The notes: generated by a model not told the origin, from the letters alone. Shown: positions 1 to 7,697, counted from the stretch's first letter. The stretch is 47,019 nucleotides of DNA from Fibrobacterota bacterium (GCA_023412475.1 JAEYNR010000067.1:1-47019), one strand, 5' to 3'. Translations and numbers: made by a program.

Positions 1-2
1 TA

Positions 3-314
3 AATCATCGTTCGATAAAGGAGTTCATGGTAAGTGAACACTTGCCCTTTACCAATTTCGGAATGAACGGGGCATATTACTTTTTGATTGTTATAAGCCA
101 CTTTCTCATGGAATCTTTCCGTAAAGATATTGCAAACGATATCATTACAGGCCGTTGCTATGCGACGCGAATTCGCAGGGAGATAATCGATATTGCAGTA
201 AAAATAGTAAGAACAGGTCACCGGGTGATTCTGAAGACAACAAAGGCGATATGGGATATGCTTGATGTAGGCAATCTCTGGGCAAAATGCAACAGTGTTG
301 CTTTAATTTGTTGA
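3..314 (+). CDS. IS1380-like transposase, C-terminal fragment (5' end outside window)
   Basis: The frame is open from the left edge, so the gene begins outside the window; the first ATG at 27 is internal. The visible 104 residues resemble the tail of DDE transposases of the IS1380 type: a hydrophobic stretch (FGMNGAYYFLIVISHFLMES) followed by an Arg-rich helix (RIRREIIDIAVKIVRTGHR) and a Trp near the end. The catalytic residues would lie upstream and cannot be checked. About 145 bp of AT-rich sequence follows the stop, where the right end of the element should lie, but I could not define its terminal inverted repeat. Family assignment is from overall pattern only. Confidence 0.5.
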   Translation, partial: NHRSIKEFMVSEHLPFTNFGMNGAYYFLIVISHFLMESFRKDIANDIITGRCYATRIRREIIDIAVKIVRTGHRVILKTTKAIWDMLDVGNLWAKCNSVALIC

Positions 315-458
315 AACGGGTTGAAAAAGGAACTATTTAATCAGGATTAGTATATTGCCACATTTCCTATTGTCAACTCAATCCGGATTTGCGAGAGTAA
401 TCGGCCGGAAAAAAGCTGGGATAGCGATGTAACAGATGGTTTTGGCTTGTTAACGTAA

Positions 459-617
459 TCAACTGGCATTTTCTAATTGTTTGTTAGATTTTACAGCCAC
501 ATCGATAATTTGCATTATTCTTTGGTCAGATGGTGAACCATCAAGAAGCATTGATTCGTTACCCCTTGATACGCCTATATAAAGAAGCATGACCATAAAT
601 ATGAGAACGATTTTCAT
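459..617 (-). CDS. Small secreted peptide, 52 aa, coupled to PrsW-like protease gene
   Basis: A 52-codon frame whose ATG overlaps the stop of the upstream PrsW-like gene as ATGA (614-617), typical of translational coupling. Residues 1-19 (MKIVLIFMVMLLYIGVSRG) look like a signal peptide or single membrane segment. The rest is short and polar (contains MLLDGSPSDQ) and ends NKQLENAS. No known family is recognised. The overlap and hydrophobic start are the only support, so it could be a chance frame. If real, it is a candidate substrate or partner of the membrane protease. Confidence 0.45.
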   Translation of the reverse strand: MKIVLIFMVMLLYIGVSRGNESMLLDGSPSDQRIMQIIDVAVKSNKQLENAS

Positions 618-1468
618 GTTATGACCCATTTTTTGCAATTAGGGCATTTTTCCAATCTTTTTGTCAAAAGATTAATACCCAAAATTGGTCTATCATAAGT
701 TGCATTGCACTTAGGACATGTCGTTTTTCCAAGTGCCTTTCGCAATTTTCCCAATAGAGATATGTTCGGTTTGTTACCAAGCCAGATCAAAAAAACAAGT
801 GACAAAGCAAAAAATATTGTAGTCCAGGACATCAACAATATTTGCCTTGTAATTGTTTGCAAAGGTATGCCATGAGAACTAAACAGTAAAATAGGGAAGT
901 TCAATGCGAAATGCGAAAGCATCGCCAGGCTAATACCTAAAAGAAATTTCCGTTTTACGACTGTGAAATATATTGTTAAGCCAATAAAAGACCCATGTAT
1001 AATTGCAACCGTGAATCTTTCAGAAATGAAGCCACTATACTCATACCATTGATAAGAATTGAATACAGGATTACCAGCATACAAATGAGCTAAAAGCCAT
1101 GCTTCACCTATACCAAAACCCATTCCTGCTGCAATAGCGGCGCCTTGAATCGTACTTTTGTTCAGAAATTTTAAACAAAACGGAAATAACAGTATTAGAG
1201 CTTTCCCCGGTTCCTCGGTTATTGGAGCATAAATAGACTTCACCCAAAATAGAACTTCGGGATATGTAGCCAGCCATCTATTGATTAAGCTGTCTAAGGG
1301 CAATCGAACCAGATAGTATAATGAAGCTGGAAGTAACAAGTTGAGCAAAAAAATGAAAATCATTTCTTTCTTGTATTTGGAGATATCAATAATTTTCAGT
1401 AGTATCCCACCTACTATGAAAAAGATCAATATGGTAGTTATTACAGCAGCAATCCAAATTTGACTCAT
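614..1468 (-). CDS. PrsW-like intramembrane glutamic protease with C-terminal zinc ribbon
   Basis: A 284-residue polytopic membrane protein with about seven hydrophobic segments. Diagnostic motifs of the PrsW/Rce1-like glutamic protease superfamily are visible: EEPGK near residue 84, FGIGE near 118, a His in AIIHGSF near 155 and HFALNF near 186. The last 40 residues add a CxxC...CxxC zinc ribbon (CPKC, CPNC) that classical PrsW lacks. PrsW proteins cleave transmembrane proteins such as anti-sigma factors; the substrate here is unknown. The start is supported by AAAGGT seven to eight bases upstream of ATG. It lies 23 bp after the radical SAM fragment and overlaps the 52-aa peptide gene by 4 nt. 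Confidence 0.75.
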   Translation of the reverse strand: MSQIWIAAVITTILIFFIVGGILLKIIDISKYKKEMIFIFLLNLLLPASLYYLVRLPLDSLINRWLATYPEVLFWVKSIYAPITEEPGKALILLFPFCLKFLNKSTIQGAAIAAGMGFGIGEAWLLAHLYAGNPVFNSYQWYEYSGFISERFTVAIIHGSFIGLTIYFTVVKRKFLLGISLAMLSHFALNFPILLFSSHGIPLQTITRQILLMSWTTIFFALSLVFLIWLGNKPNISLLGKLRKALGKTTCPKCNATYDRPILGINLLTKRLEKCPNCKKWVIT

Positions 1469-1491
1469 AATTAACCTTTCATATCATAATA

Positions 1492-2055
1492 TCAAATGAG
1501 TACTTTTCGTTTAGAATATGTACTTACTTCCAAAGGAATTGCACCAGACCATCTGTCTGATAGATACCTTGCTGTATCAACAGCTCCGTCAGCTAAAATA
1601 TCCGCTCTTAGAATTGGTGCTTTCGGTTTAGCCGTTGAGAGTGCTAAATAGTAACCATCTTTTTTAAAGATCAGCTTTAGATTGACTAATTTTTCTAGAA
1701 CTTCATGCACTCCAACCCTATCTATGTCTTTCCCCCTAATCTTGGTTCGATCACAAACATCTTCAGTTGAACACTTTTCCAAGCAATTTAAATAGATGAT
1801 CCTTTCATTACCAATTAGTAAATGCTTGGAATTAACGGCACAGGGCCTTGTGTCTTTTATTTCCAAGGATTCGAGGGTATCAAAATGCTGAAGAATCGGG
1901 TAATTGTCTGGAAACAAATTGTCTCTACTCAAGCTGTTTTCAACATCGACACTTGTGCACCAGACTGCCATAATATCGAGAAATGATTTTAGACCTGGCG
2001 CAGCATTAGTTGAATCATCAAGATCATCTTCAAAATAAGCTGTCCAGCCCGCCAA
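1492..2055 (-). pseudogene. Radical SAM protein C-terminal fragment (RiPP-maturation type), 5' truncated
   Basis: The 187-residue frame has only a TTG as first start and overlaps the end of the gene upstream in another frame, so the true N-terminus is missing. Residues about 60-150 resemble the C-terminal part of RiPP maturation radical SAM protein 1: LEIKDTRPCAV, a later L-x-G and YLNC segment, then LKLIFKKDGYYLALSTAKP. The radical SAM CxxxCxxC core and the cobalamin-binding half are absent. I read it as a remnant cut at the island junction near 2.0 kb. The family assignment is tentative, since only a short degenerate C-terminal pattern supports it. Confidence 0.4.
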
Positions 2056-2390
2056 TAATAAAGACCTTTCTCTGCCAGGTCGTTAGCGGTCGAACTCGGA
2101 GTGCGTCCATTCTTTTCGATAAACGCAGCACATGCTTCAAGCTTTTCCATGAATTCCGGTTCATTGTTTGGGACAAGCGCACCGATATCAATAAGCCGCT
2201 TATTCCGATCAGGGGATAACCTTCCTGCCGTATGTTTTCTTCTTTGCCGGGTCAGCCATTTTCCAAGAAATGCTTCATCATGGTCCTTACAAGTCGACCT
2301 GGGCATTTTCCCGTGCTGCTCGAAGAATTCTTCCACCCGTTCGAATGTATCATTCCATTGCGTCTTTCGCGCACCAGTGCTTGCGGTCAC
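1989..2390 (-). CDS. Helicase-associated-domain repeat protein, 3' truncated
   Basis: The GTG-started frame of 133 residues contains one complete helicase-associated (HA) repeat at residues 12-66 (W-x4-RVEEFFEQHGKMP, then LGKWLTRQRR and a terminal LIDIGAL). A second copy begins at about 79 (FMEKLEACAAFIEKNGRTP) and breaks off after YYW. From about residue 116 the sequence becomes low-complexity (ILKMILMIQLMLRQV), because the frame has run into the DNA of the radical SAM fragment read in another frame. HA repeats are DNA-binding modules often found in phage or mobile-element proteins. It follows the terminase gene by about 80 bp on the same strand. Confidence 0.6.
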   Translation of the reverse strand: MTASTGARKTQWNDTFERVEEFFEQHGKMPRSTCKDHDEAFLGKWLTRQRRKHTAGRLSPDRNKRLIDIGALVPNNEPEFMEKLEACAAFIEKNGRTPSSTANDLAEKGLYYWRAGQLILKMILMIQLMLRQV

Positions 2391-2468
2391 AATCCGGCTT
2401 TGCCCCTTCCAAGCTATACAGACAAGCCTGAAAAATAATGCATGCTTCGCCTATAATTAAATTATCGT

Positions 2469-3989
2469 TCAGATAAACACAGGCTCGGTTGTCAGCGGCT
2501 TGAGCGAAACTAACTGCTCGTCGGTCACGCCAATATTTCGTTCCTCCCGAATGAGAACAGCACACCGAATCGCATCAATGATGTGGTCATTGCCCTTGGA
2601 ATAGATGACGAGGCCATCCCGCAACGTGTAGGTATGTGTCGTAAACTGGTCTTCGATCTCGACATCTTCGGCAGGAAAAACGATCTGTTTGCGCTGCATC
2701 GCACCATTGATCAGACTGGTCATAAGTTCCTTGGTGCGTTTCTTGACATCCCGCCCATCCCGGACCGCCAACCGTGTCATGCCTCCGAAATCATACCCTT
2801 TCAAACGGCCATCGAGATCGAGTTCTTTGTACTTGTCGAGTGTTAACAACTCCTGAACCACCGACAACCCGTTCCCGCCATTGTCCACGCCGATCCCGGC
2901 AGGAGTGTAATATCGGTCGAGAAGAGCGATGATCTGGGCGATATGTGGGTAAGAAACGTGTTCGAGATGGATGCGAAGAACCAGGCGCTTGACCTGCCTG
3001 TCACCGATTTCGTGTTCCTGAAAAAGCACCAGTTCGGTCGGATCGTTCGTGTAGCCAAGGTCGCCGCCCAGCCAGAACATTCCCGTCTGTGGCGTGAGAT
3101 TGAGCAGCATTTCTAATCGATCGTAAGAACTCTCTTCACTGTCACAGTCCCGCAGTTCCGAATCAGTGATGACTATCTTGCGGTACTCGAACACATCCTG
3201 ACGGCACAGGTTGAACTGTTCGATATTGAATGCGCCGTATGAAGGTTTTCCATGCTCTCCTGCAACTTCATGCTGCCACCCGGAGCTGTCTTTCCCGCCA
3301 TAAAATTCGATAAGCTCCGCTTCGCGCTGAGGTGTCCAGTTGGGGTTCAGCCAGGACGGCCACCGAAAGACCCTGAATTGTTCCGAAAGGGTGAGTCGAT
3401 AATATGTCGTGTCACGCAAGCCGTTTGGTGTCGAATAGATCCGTAAGCGGCCACCGGCTTTAAGACACTGCCGGAGCGCTTTCCATGCCTTTTCCGACAG
3501 CCATGCACCCTCATCGACCCAGATCCGGTCCACATGCAGCGAGCGGAATGCATCACCATAAGCCCCAGCCGGTCTGAAATAGATGATCGAGCCATTGGTG
3601 AATTCGATGCGGAAATAAGGCTTTCGGTGGATCTTCGGTTTTCCATACTTGGTCAGCGCGATACTGTTCATCAGGTCCGGGTTGTTGTCGAGCTGGAATT
3701 CGATCTCCTCGATAAGTGTATCGAGTTGCCCTTGGTGCGGTGCCGCGATCAGCCCTTGGCCCCCGCGAGTTATAAACGAAAAGTGCAGCGCATCGGTGGA
3801 AATCGATATCGACTTTCCACAATCTCTTCCGTCCAGATGAATGATATTGTGTTCCGGTGCCCGAAGATCATCGATCTGAGGAGGCCAGTAGAGGCGTTCT
3901 TTGCCATCCCGGTTGCGCAGATATGCCTGACCCCACTGCACCGGGTCGAGAAGTGTTTTCGCAAGCATCTGTTCGTTTCTGGTAATCAT
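2469..3989 (-). CDS. Phage terminase large subunit (TerL)
   Basis: This is the 506-aa ATPase-nuclease that packages phage DNA. N-terminal ATPase: a divergent Walker A (LDGRDCGKS, residues 52-60) and Walker B with catalytic Glu (RIWVDEGAW, D159/E160), followed by a YSTPNG coupling motif. C-terminal RNase H-like nuclease: acidic motifs at GGDLGYTNDP (about 308), GVDNGGNG (about 370) and HIIDAIR near the C-terminus. Length and motif order fit intact TerL proteins. No portal, capsid or small terminase gene is nearby, so the prophage is a remnant or the gene was picked up alone. Codon use and GC are visibly higher than in the core genes of the window. Confidence 0.85.
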   Translation of the reverse strand: MITRNEQMLAKTLLDPVQWGQAYLRNRDGKERLYWPPQIDDLRAPEHNIIHLDGRDCGKSISISTDALHFSFITRGGQGLIAAPHQGQLDTLIEEIEFQLDNNPDLMNSIALTKYGKPKIHRKPYFRIEFTNGSIIYFRPAGAYGDAFRSLHVDRIWVDEGAWLSEKAWKALRQCLKAGGRLRIYSTPNGLRDTTYYRLTLSEQFRVFRWPSWLNPNWTPQREAELIEFYGGKDSSGWQHEVAGEHGKPSYGAFNIEQFNLCRQDVFEYRKIVITDSELRDCDSEESSYDRLEMLLNLTPQTGMFWLGGDLGYTNDPTELVLFQEHEIGDRQVKRLVLRIHLEHVSYPHIAQIIALLDRYYTPAGIGVDNGGNGLSVVQELLTLDKYKELDLDGRLKGYDFGGMTRLAVRDGRDVKKRTKELMTSLINGAMQRKQIVFPAEDVEIEDQFTTHTYTLRDGLVIYSKGNDHIIDAIRCAVLIREERNIGVTDEQLVSLKPLTTEPVFI

Positions 3990-4105
3990 CGTGACCCTAT
4001 CCGCTAAATGATTTCGAGAAATGACTTGATATACCAGAAGATGTTTGCTACATTAACATGACAAAAAAGAACCGGTCCATTGTAATAGAACTCAGGAGGT
4101 ACATA

Positions 4106-4345
4106 ATGAAAGGAGAAATCCCAATGAACGAACAACAGCCGGATGTGCCGGAACAGGAAGAACTCAGGTCGGCATACATGGAAACATGTGTTGAAATTTT
4201 TGGCCGACTTACATTTGTAAAAGCGAAAATGGCGCAATTGCTCGATCATGATATTTCGACGAAAGCAGTAACCGAGCTTGAACATTTCCGACTCCTGACC
4301 AGCAGGTTCTTCGAAATACTCGATGAATTGACAGTCGAAAAGTAA
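4106..4345 (+). CDS. Small hypothetical island protein
   Basis: Two in-frame ATGs each have a strong ribosome-binding site: AGGAGGT before ATG 4106, and AAAGGAG before ATG 4124. An upstream ATG at 4058 has none, so 4106 (79 aa) or 4124 (73 aa) is preferred. The product is acidic and helical, with QEELRSAYMETCVEIFGRL and a C-terminal LTSRFFEILDELTVEK. No domain is recognised. It sits 27 bp upstream of the integrase-domain gene, so it may be cotranscribed and act as a regulator or recombination accessory factor; that is inference from position only. Confidence 0.6.
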   Translation: MKGEIPMNEQQPDVPEQEELRSAYMETCVEIFGRLTFVKAKMAQLLDHDISTKAVTELEHFRLLTSRFFEILDELTVEK

Positions 4346-4372
4346 TCACTTTCTACAAAGGAAATTATCATC

Positions 4373-4741
4373 ATGGAAAGCACTACCCTCACCCGCACAG
4401 CACAACTCTTTATCGAACACCTGCGTGACACCGGTAAGAAAAACCGGACACTTTATACATACCGGAAAGACCTCGATATTGTCGAAGCCTTCTTCGGCGG
4501 AGAACGTCCTGTCTGCGAAATCAGGGTACCACAAGTAGGAAAATTCTACAAATCACAAATATTGCTCAAAACACCAGATGGCAAAGACCGGGCAGAGCGA
4601 ACGATCACCAAGACCATGAGAGTCTTCCGAATGATGATGGTGTGGGCAAGAAACATGAGCATTATCACGGAACTGCCATTGCCGAAGAACACGCCAATGG
4701 GGTACAGCAAAACGAAAGACGAGGGGAACGATGACCAGTAG
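4373..4741 (+). CDS. Stand-alone SAM-like (core-binding) domain of tyrosine recombinase
   Basis: This 122-aa protein resembles only the N-terminal arm/core-binding region of phage integrases: TRTAQLFIEHLRDTG, TLYTYRKDLDIVEAFF, then ITKTMRVFRMMMVWARNM and LPLPKNTPMG. No catalytic R, HxxR or Tyr residues exist. AAAGGAAA lies upstream of the ATG. It overlaps the following full-length recombinase by 11 nt (4731-4741). Because that recombinase has its own core-binding domain, this is a separate small protein and not one half of a frameshifted gene. It may help the recombinase bind DNA. Confidence 0.65.
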   Translation: MESTTLTRTAQLFIEHLRDTGKKNRTLYTYRKDLDIVEAFFGGERPVCEIRVPQVGKFYKSQILLKTPDGKDRAERTITKTMRVFRMMMVWARNMSIITELPLPKNTPMGYSKTKDEGNDDQ

Positions 4742-5657
4742 CAGCACTGTCGACCGCGCTACACCTGTAACCACAGAGGCCGCGCTTGCGGCCTTCTGTG
4801 CCCATCTTTCGGCGGAAAGCAAGGCCGGTGCTACTATCGCCGCATACCAGCGTGATATCGCGCTGGTGGCAAACGTTGCGATGACGTTGACTGGACAGAA
4901 TAGCCTTTCAAGTATCGATAGAACTGTTCTGGATCGAGTCATGTCATCCGATACAGTAACCCTTTCGAAGGGAAATTTCCGGTCGAGTGCGACAATCCAC
5001 CGACTCAAGGCGGCGGTCCGGGCATTCTTCGGGTGGGCAGTCGAAAGTGGATTTATCGGCGAAAACCCGGCGCGCATCATCAAGATGCACAGGTTATCCC
5101 GGAAGCCTCCCCGGTTTCTCACGGCGCAGGAGAGAAAAACACTTCTCAAAGAACTAAAAAGCTGTGCAAACGCCTTGGATCTTCGGGACAGGGTAATCTT
5201 CGAAATTGTCCTCGGCACCGGAATCCGATTGGCGGAGGTAGCCAACCTCGATATCGACGATATCGAACTGGATGCGAAGCATCTCCGTATCAAAGCCAAA
5301 GGAAACCAATACCAGGTGAAATTCCTCAAGACCGACCTCCGGATTCTTTTACGCAGATATTTACAAGAAAGGAATCGGCAAAGTTCCGGCTATGATGCGC
5401 TCTTCCTGTCAAACCGGAATAGCAGGCTTTCGGAGCGCCAGATCGCGAACCGTCTCGCGCATTGGCTGAAGAAGGCGGGAATTGATAAGCACCTGACGCC
5501 ACATGGATTGCGGCATACCTTTGCGACCCATCTTTACAGCGCCACGAACGATCTTCTTCTCGTGCAAAAAGCGCTGGGACATCGCGATATTTCCACGACC
5601 CAGATCTATACACACCTCGTCGATGGACGACTCGAAGAGGCACTCGAGCGGCTATAA
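4731..5657 (+). CDS. Tyrosine recombinase / integrase (XerC/D-like)
   Basis: The 308-aa protein has an N-terminal SAM-like DNA-binding domain (about 15-110) and a complete catalytic domain. Catalytic residues are R166 (GTGIRLAE), the beta-hairpin Lys (K188/K190, in RIKAKGNQ), H258 and R261 (HGLRH), H284 (LGHRD) and nucleophile Y293 (TQIYTH). Size and motif spacing match XerC/XerD-like and island integrases. It is translationally coupled to the upstream SAM-like gene. The tmRNA 3' end lies 2 kb downstream, a common target for such enzymes. It is probably the integrase of the surrounding island, though attachment sites were not found. Confidence 0.9.
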   Translation: MTSSSTVDRATPVTTEAALAAFCAHLSAESKAGATIAAYQRDIALVANVAMTLTGQNSLSSIDRTVLDRVMSSDTVTLSKGNFRSSATIHRLKAAVRAFFGWAVESGFIGENPARIIKMHRLSRKPPRFLTAQERKTLLKELKSCANALDLRDRVIFEIVLGTGIRLAEVANLDIDDIELDAKHLRIKAKGNQYQVKFLKTDLRILLRRYLQERNRQSSGYDALFLSNRNSRLSERQIANRLAHWLKKAGIDKHLTPHGLRHTFATHLYSATNDLLLVQKALGHRDISTTQIYTHLVDGRLEEALERL

Positions 5658-5681
5658 AATTGATACTCCAATAAAAAGGTA

Positions 5682-5711
5682 TTGACTCTCGTAGTGTTTT
5701 GGTGGTACATT
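5682..5711 (+). promoter_or_regulatory. Putative sigma70 promoter of AbrB-Doc operon
   Basis: TTGACT (5682-5687) and TACATT (5706-5711) are separated by 18 bp, in the 90-bp gap before the antitoxin gene. An imperfect GTGGTAC/GTATTAACCAC inverted pair follows and could be an autoregulatory operator. Prediction by eye. Confidence 0.45.
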
Positions 5712-5747
5712 GTAGATACATAGTATTAACCACAATGGAGGTTCATT

Positions 5748-5975
5748 ATGGTGAAAACACTGACAAAACATGGAAATAGTCTTGCGCTTATCATTGAAAA
5801 ACCGATTCTCGACCTTATCGGAGCAGAGGCCGACACGCCGTTCGATGTTACCACGGACGGGCAAGCGCTGGTGCTTACGCCGGTCAAAGATGCCAATCGG
5901 CAGACAGCTTTCAAGGCAGCACTTGACAAAGTGAATCAGAAATACGCTAAGGCGCTCAAGAAACTGGCAGAATAA
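5748..5975 (+). CDS. AbrB/MazE-type antitoxin of Doc toxin
   Basis: The 75-aa protein begins with a swapped-hairpin AbrB-type DNA-binding domain: KTLTKHGNSLALIIEKPILD, then DVTTDGQALVLTPV. The basic helical C-terminus (from about residue 50) would be the toxin-binding tail. GGAGGT six bases before the ATG is a strong ribosome-binding site. The Doc gene starts 3 nt after its stop, in the standard antitoxin-first order. Type II antitoxins of this kind usually repress their own promoter. The classical Doc partner is Phd, so an AbrB-fold partner is a less usual pairing. Confidence 0.85.
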   Translation: MVKTLTKHGNSLALIIEKPILDLIGAEADTPFDVTTDGQALVLTPVKDANRQTAFKAALDKVNQKYAKALKKLAE

Positions 5976-5978
5976 CAA

Positions 5979-6371
5979 ATGGCTGAATTCACGTTTTTGA
6001 GTCTTTCGGAAGTTCTCGAAATCCACCAAGACCAAGTAGTCCGTTATGGTGGTTCGCTCGGTGTCCGTGATCTGGAGTTGCTCAAGTCGGCCCTCGGGAT
6101 GCCAGCGGCCACCTTTGGAGGCGAATACCTCCACACTGATATCTACGAAATGGCGGCTGCCTACCTCTTTCATATCGTGAAGAACCATCCGTTTATCGAT
6201 GGAAACAAGCGGGTCGGAGCTGTGGCCACTCTTGTTTTCCTTGTTCTGAACGGTTACGATTTCACAGTGCCGCAGGGGAAATTCGCCGATTTCGTTCTCT
6301 CGGTGGCTAAAAGCGAATTGGACAAGGCAGATGTTGCGGTGTTCATTCGAAAATGGGCCAAAAAACTGTAG
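5979..6371 (+). CDS. doc: Doc-type Fic-fold toxin
   Basis: This 130-aa protein has the size and motifs of Doc, the toxin that phosphorylates EF-Tu. The Fic-like core motif HPFIDGNKRVG is at about residues 69-79, as in Doc (HxFxDxNKR). The preceding helix EMAAAYLFHIVKNHPF and N-terminal EVLEIHQDQVVRYGG also match. It ends with a hydrophobic helix (VAVFIRKWAKKL). It is cotranscribed with the AbrB-type antitoxin upstream. In this setting the pair probably stabilises the integrated island or defends against phage. Confidence 0.9.
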   Translation: MAEFTFLSLSEVLEIHQDQVVRYGGSLGVRDLELLKSALGMPAATFGGEYLHTDIYEMAAAYLFHIVKNHPFIDGNKRVGAVATLVFLVLNGYDFTVPQGKFADFVLSVAKSELDKADVAVFIRKWAKKL

Positions 6372-6385
6372 AACTGGAATGCAGC

Positions 6386-7213
6386 TCATTGTACCACCGC
6401 CAATTCAGATCTACTGCATAGATCGGCGAAATACTCATTGCCGATTCTTTCGATCTCCAAAGCAAGATCAGTAACGTCTTCGGCAAACTGGTTCTTGTTG
6501 CGGATTCGGTCCGCGTTGATTCGGACCACCTGCCAGCCTTGCTTTCGAAGCGCATTCTCCTTGCGAATATCCCTTTCTCGCACAACCTTATTTGAATGGG
6601 TAAATGCGCTGTCGACTTCGACGGCAATGCGACAACAATACCCGGACTCTCTTGCAACAAGGACCACCGGGATGTCTATTTCGAACCGTTCATGGATATA
6701 CTGGACCGTGTCGCCAATGATCACATCCCAGGGCACATTTAAAGTGAGAAATGCCTCACAAAGCAGATATCGAATTACCTTTTCCGCTCGTGATCCGAGT
6801 ATGAAGGTTCCTTTACGGGCATGGCGGCTTTTCGATGCTGCCCCAGCCATCTTGCCCTGCTTCCAGGCAAGTCTTTTGTGTTCCGAGTAACCCCGGACGG
6901 GAGTGCCGGTCTCCACGATAATGGTGTGAACGACTCGATCACTGATCAAAAAACCAAAGAGTCTGGTGAAGAATTTCTGGATATCCAAACCACTCATTTC
7001 CTGCTCGACATAAAGGTGGTGCATGATTTCGCGCAATGGCTTACGGAACACGATTTCCAGAAAAGACCTGAACCCAAAACAGGCGACACCATCGAATAAG
7101 TAGTGATGCCCCTTACGTGAGCACCTTTGCGCACAGTTGTCCGGCAGCGTCAGGGACATGACCACACGGTCCTCGACCGCACCCTTGTGTTCTGATGGAT
7201 GGTCATCATTCAT
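6386..7213 (-). CDS. Putative DUF559/Vsr-like PD-(D/E)XK nuclease
   Basis: The 275-aa protein has a C-terminal region (about 165-265) like the Vsr/DUF559 endonuclease fold: FEIDIPVVLV, then a core strand RIAVEVDSAFTHSN, then RERDIRKENALRKQGWQVVRI, the usual end of that domain (D-x2-K...L...GW-V-R-I). The N-terminal half (Cys/His-rich CAQRCSRKGHHYLF and a His-rich RKPLREIMHHLYVE) is not recognised. It points toward the toxin gene and is separated from it by 14 bp. In mobile DNA such nucleases act in mismatch repair, restriction or defence; which applies here is unknown. GC content matches the island. Confidence 0.6.
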   Translation of the reverse strand: MNDDHPSEHKGAVEDRVVMSLTLPDNCAQRCSRKGHHYLFDGVACFGFRSFLEIVFRKPLREIMHHLYVEQEMSGLDIQKFFTRLFGFLISDRVVHTIIVETGTPVRGYSEHKRLAWKQGKMAGAASKSRHARKGTFILGSRAEKVIRYLLCEAFLTLNVPWDVIIGDTVQYIHERFEIDIPVVLVARESGYCCRIAVEVDSAFTHSNKVVRERDIRKENALRKQGWQVVRINADRIRNKNQFAEDVTDLALEIERIGNEYFADLCSRSELAVVQ

Positions 7214-7697
7214 GAATTCGGCGTCCCATTGTTCTTGGTCGTATCTTTACAGGTTCCTGATTCGGCCACACTTCTTGCTTGGAAATATTTCAGACAAGAA
7301 GTGAGAAGATCATGCATTATCTGAAATTGTTTCTACGCAAATCGGAAGTGTAGCCAACATATTGCTGATTTGGAAAGGAAAGACTTTGAAGAATGTAGGT
7401 GTAGTACATCTTGGGAGATCCCCTCCTGGTTTTTCCACCTTCGCGAGGACGTTACGTGGTTAAATAATCAGATAACACACTGCTATTTGAGAGAAATCAT
7501 CTATTTAAAGACGCATTGACAGTCTTTTATTTTGAATCAATAGTGTACAACCGAAAATTTTATACATCCGCTTTAGCGAAAGACATTTTTGTTGAAAGAA
7601 ATTTGGAAGAGAAAAGATTAACGAAGAGCCATCCGTAGCTTGGAAGAAAAAAGCCCACCTTCGCTCGGGAAACAGAAGACTGTTCTCAAGCGAATAA
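7214..7697. other. Intergenic stretch between nuclease and tmRNA 3' end
   Basis: No convincing coding frame is seen. The segment is more AT-rich than the preceding island genes and contains one strong inverted repeat (7269-7303, listed separately). Toward its right end, on the minus strand, a T-run follows a weak GC-rich stem just past the tmRNA 3' end (about 7640-7670) and may terminate tmRNA transcription. If the island is inserted at the tmRNA 3' end, one attachment site should lie around 7698. Confidence 0.5.
7269..7303. repeat. Near-palindrome, 9-bp perfect arms
   Basis: CACTTCTTG (7269-7277) and CAAGAAGTG (7295-7303) are perfect inverted repeats. The 17-nt spacer itself carries the palindrome GAAATATTTC, so the whole 35 bp is close to a dyad centred on ATAT. 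It could be a protein-binding site or a hairpin near the presumed island boundary. Confidence 0.6.

Noticed and set aside
2101..2460. Plus-strand frame of 119 codons
   Set aside because: It is a shadow of the HA-repeat gene on the other strand, with atypical Ser/Phe/Cys-rich composition.
4553..5329. Minus-strand frame of 258 codons
   Set aside because: It is antisense to the tyrosine recombinase, has Ser/Arg-rich shadow composition and no ribosome-binding site.
5652..6389. Minus-strand frame of 245 codons
   Set aside because: It is antisense to the AbrB-Doc operon, both members of which have clear family motifs and good starts.
2469..7213. Complete prophage
   Set aside because: Only the terminase and integrase are phage-like. 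Portal, capsid, tail, replication and lysis genes are absent from the window.
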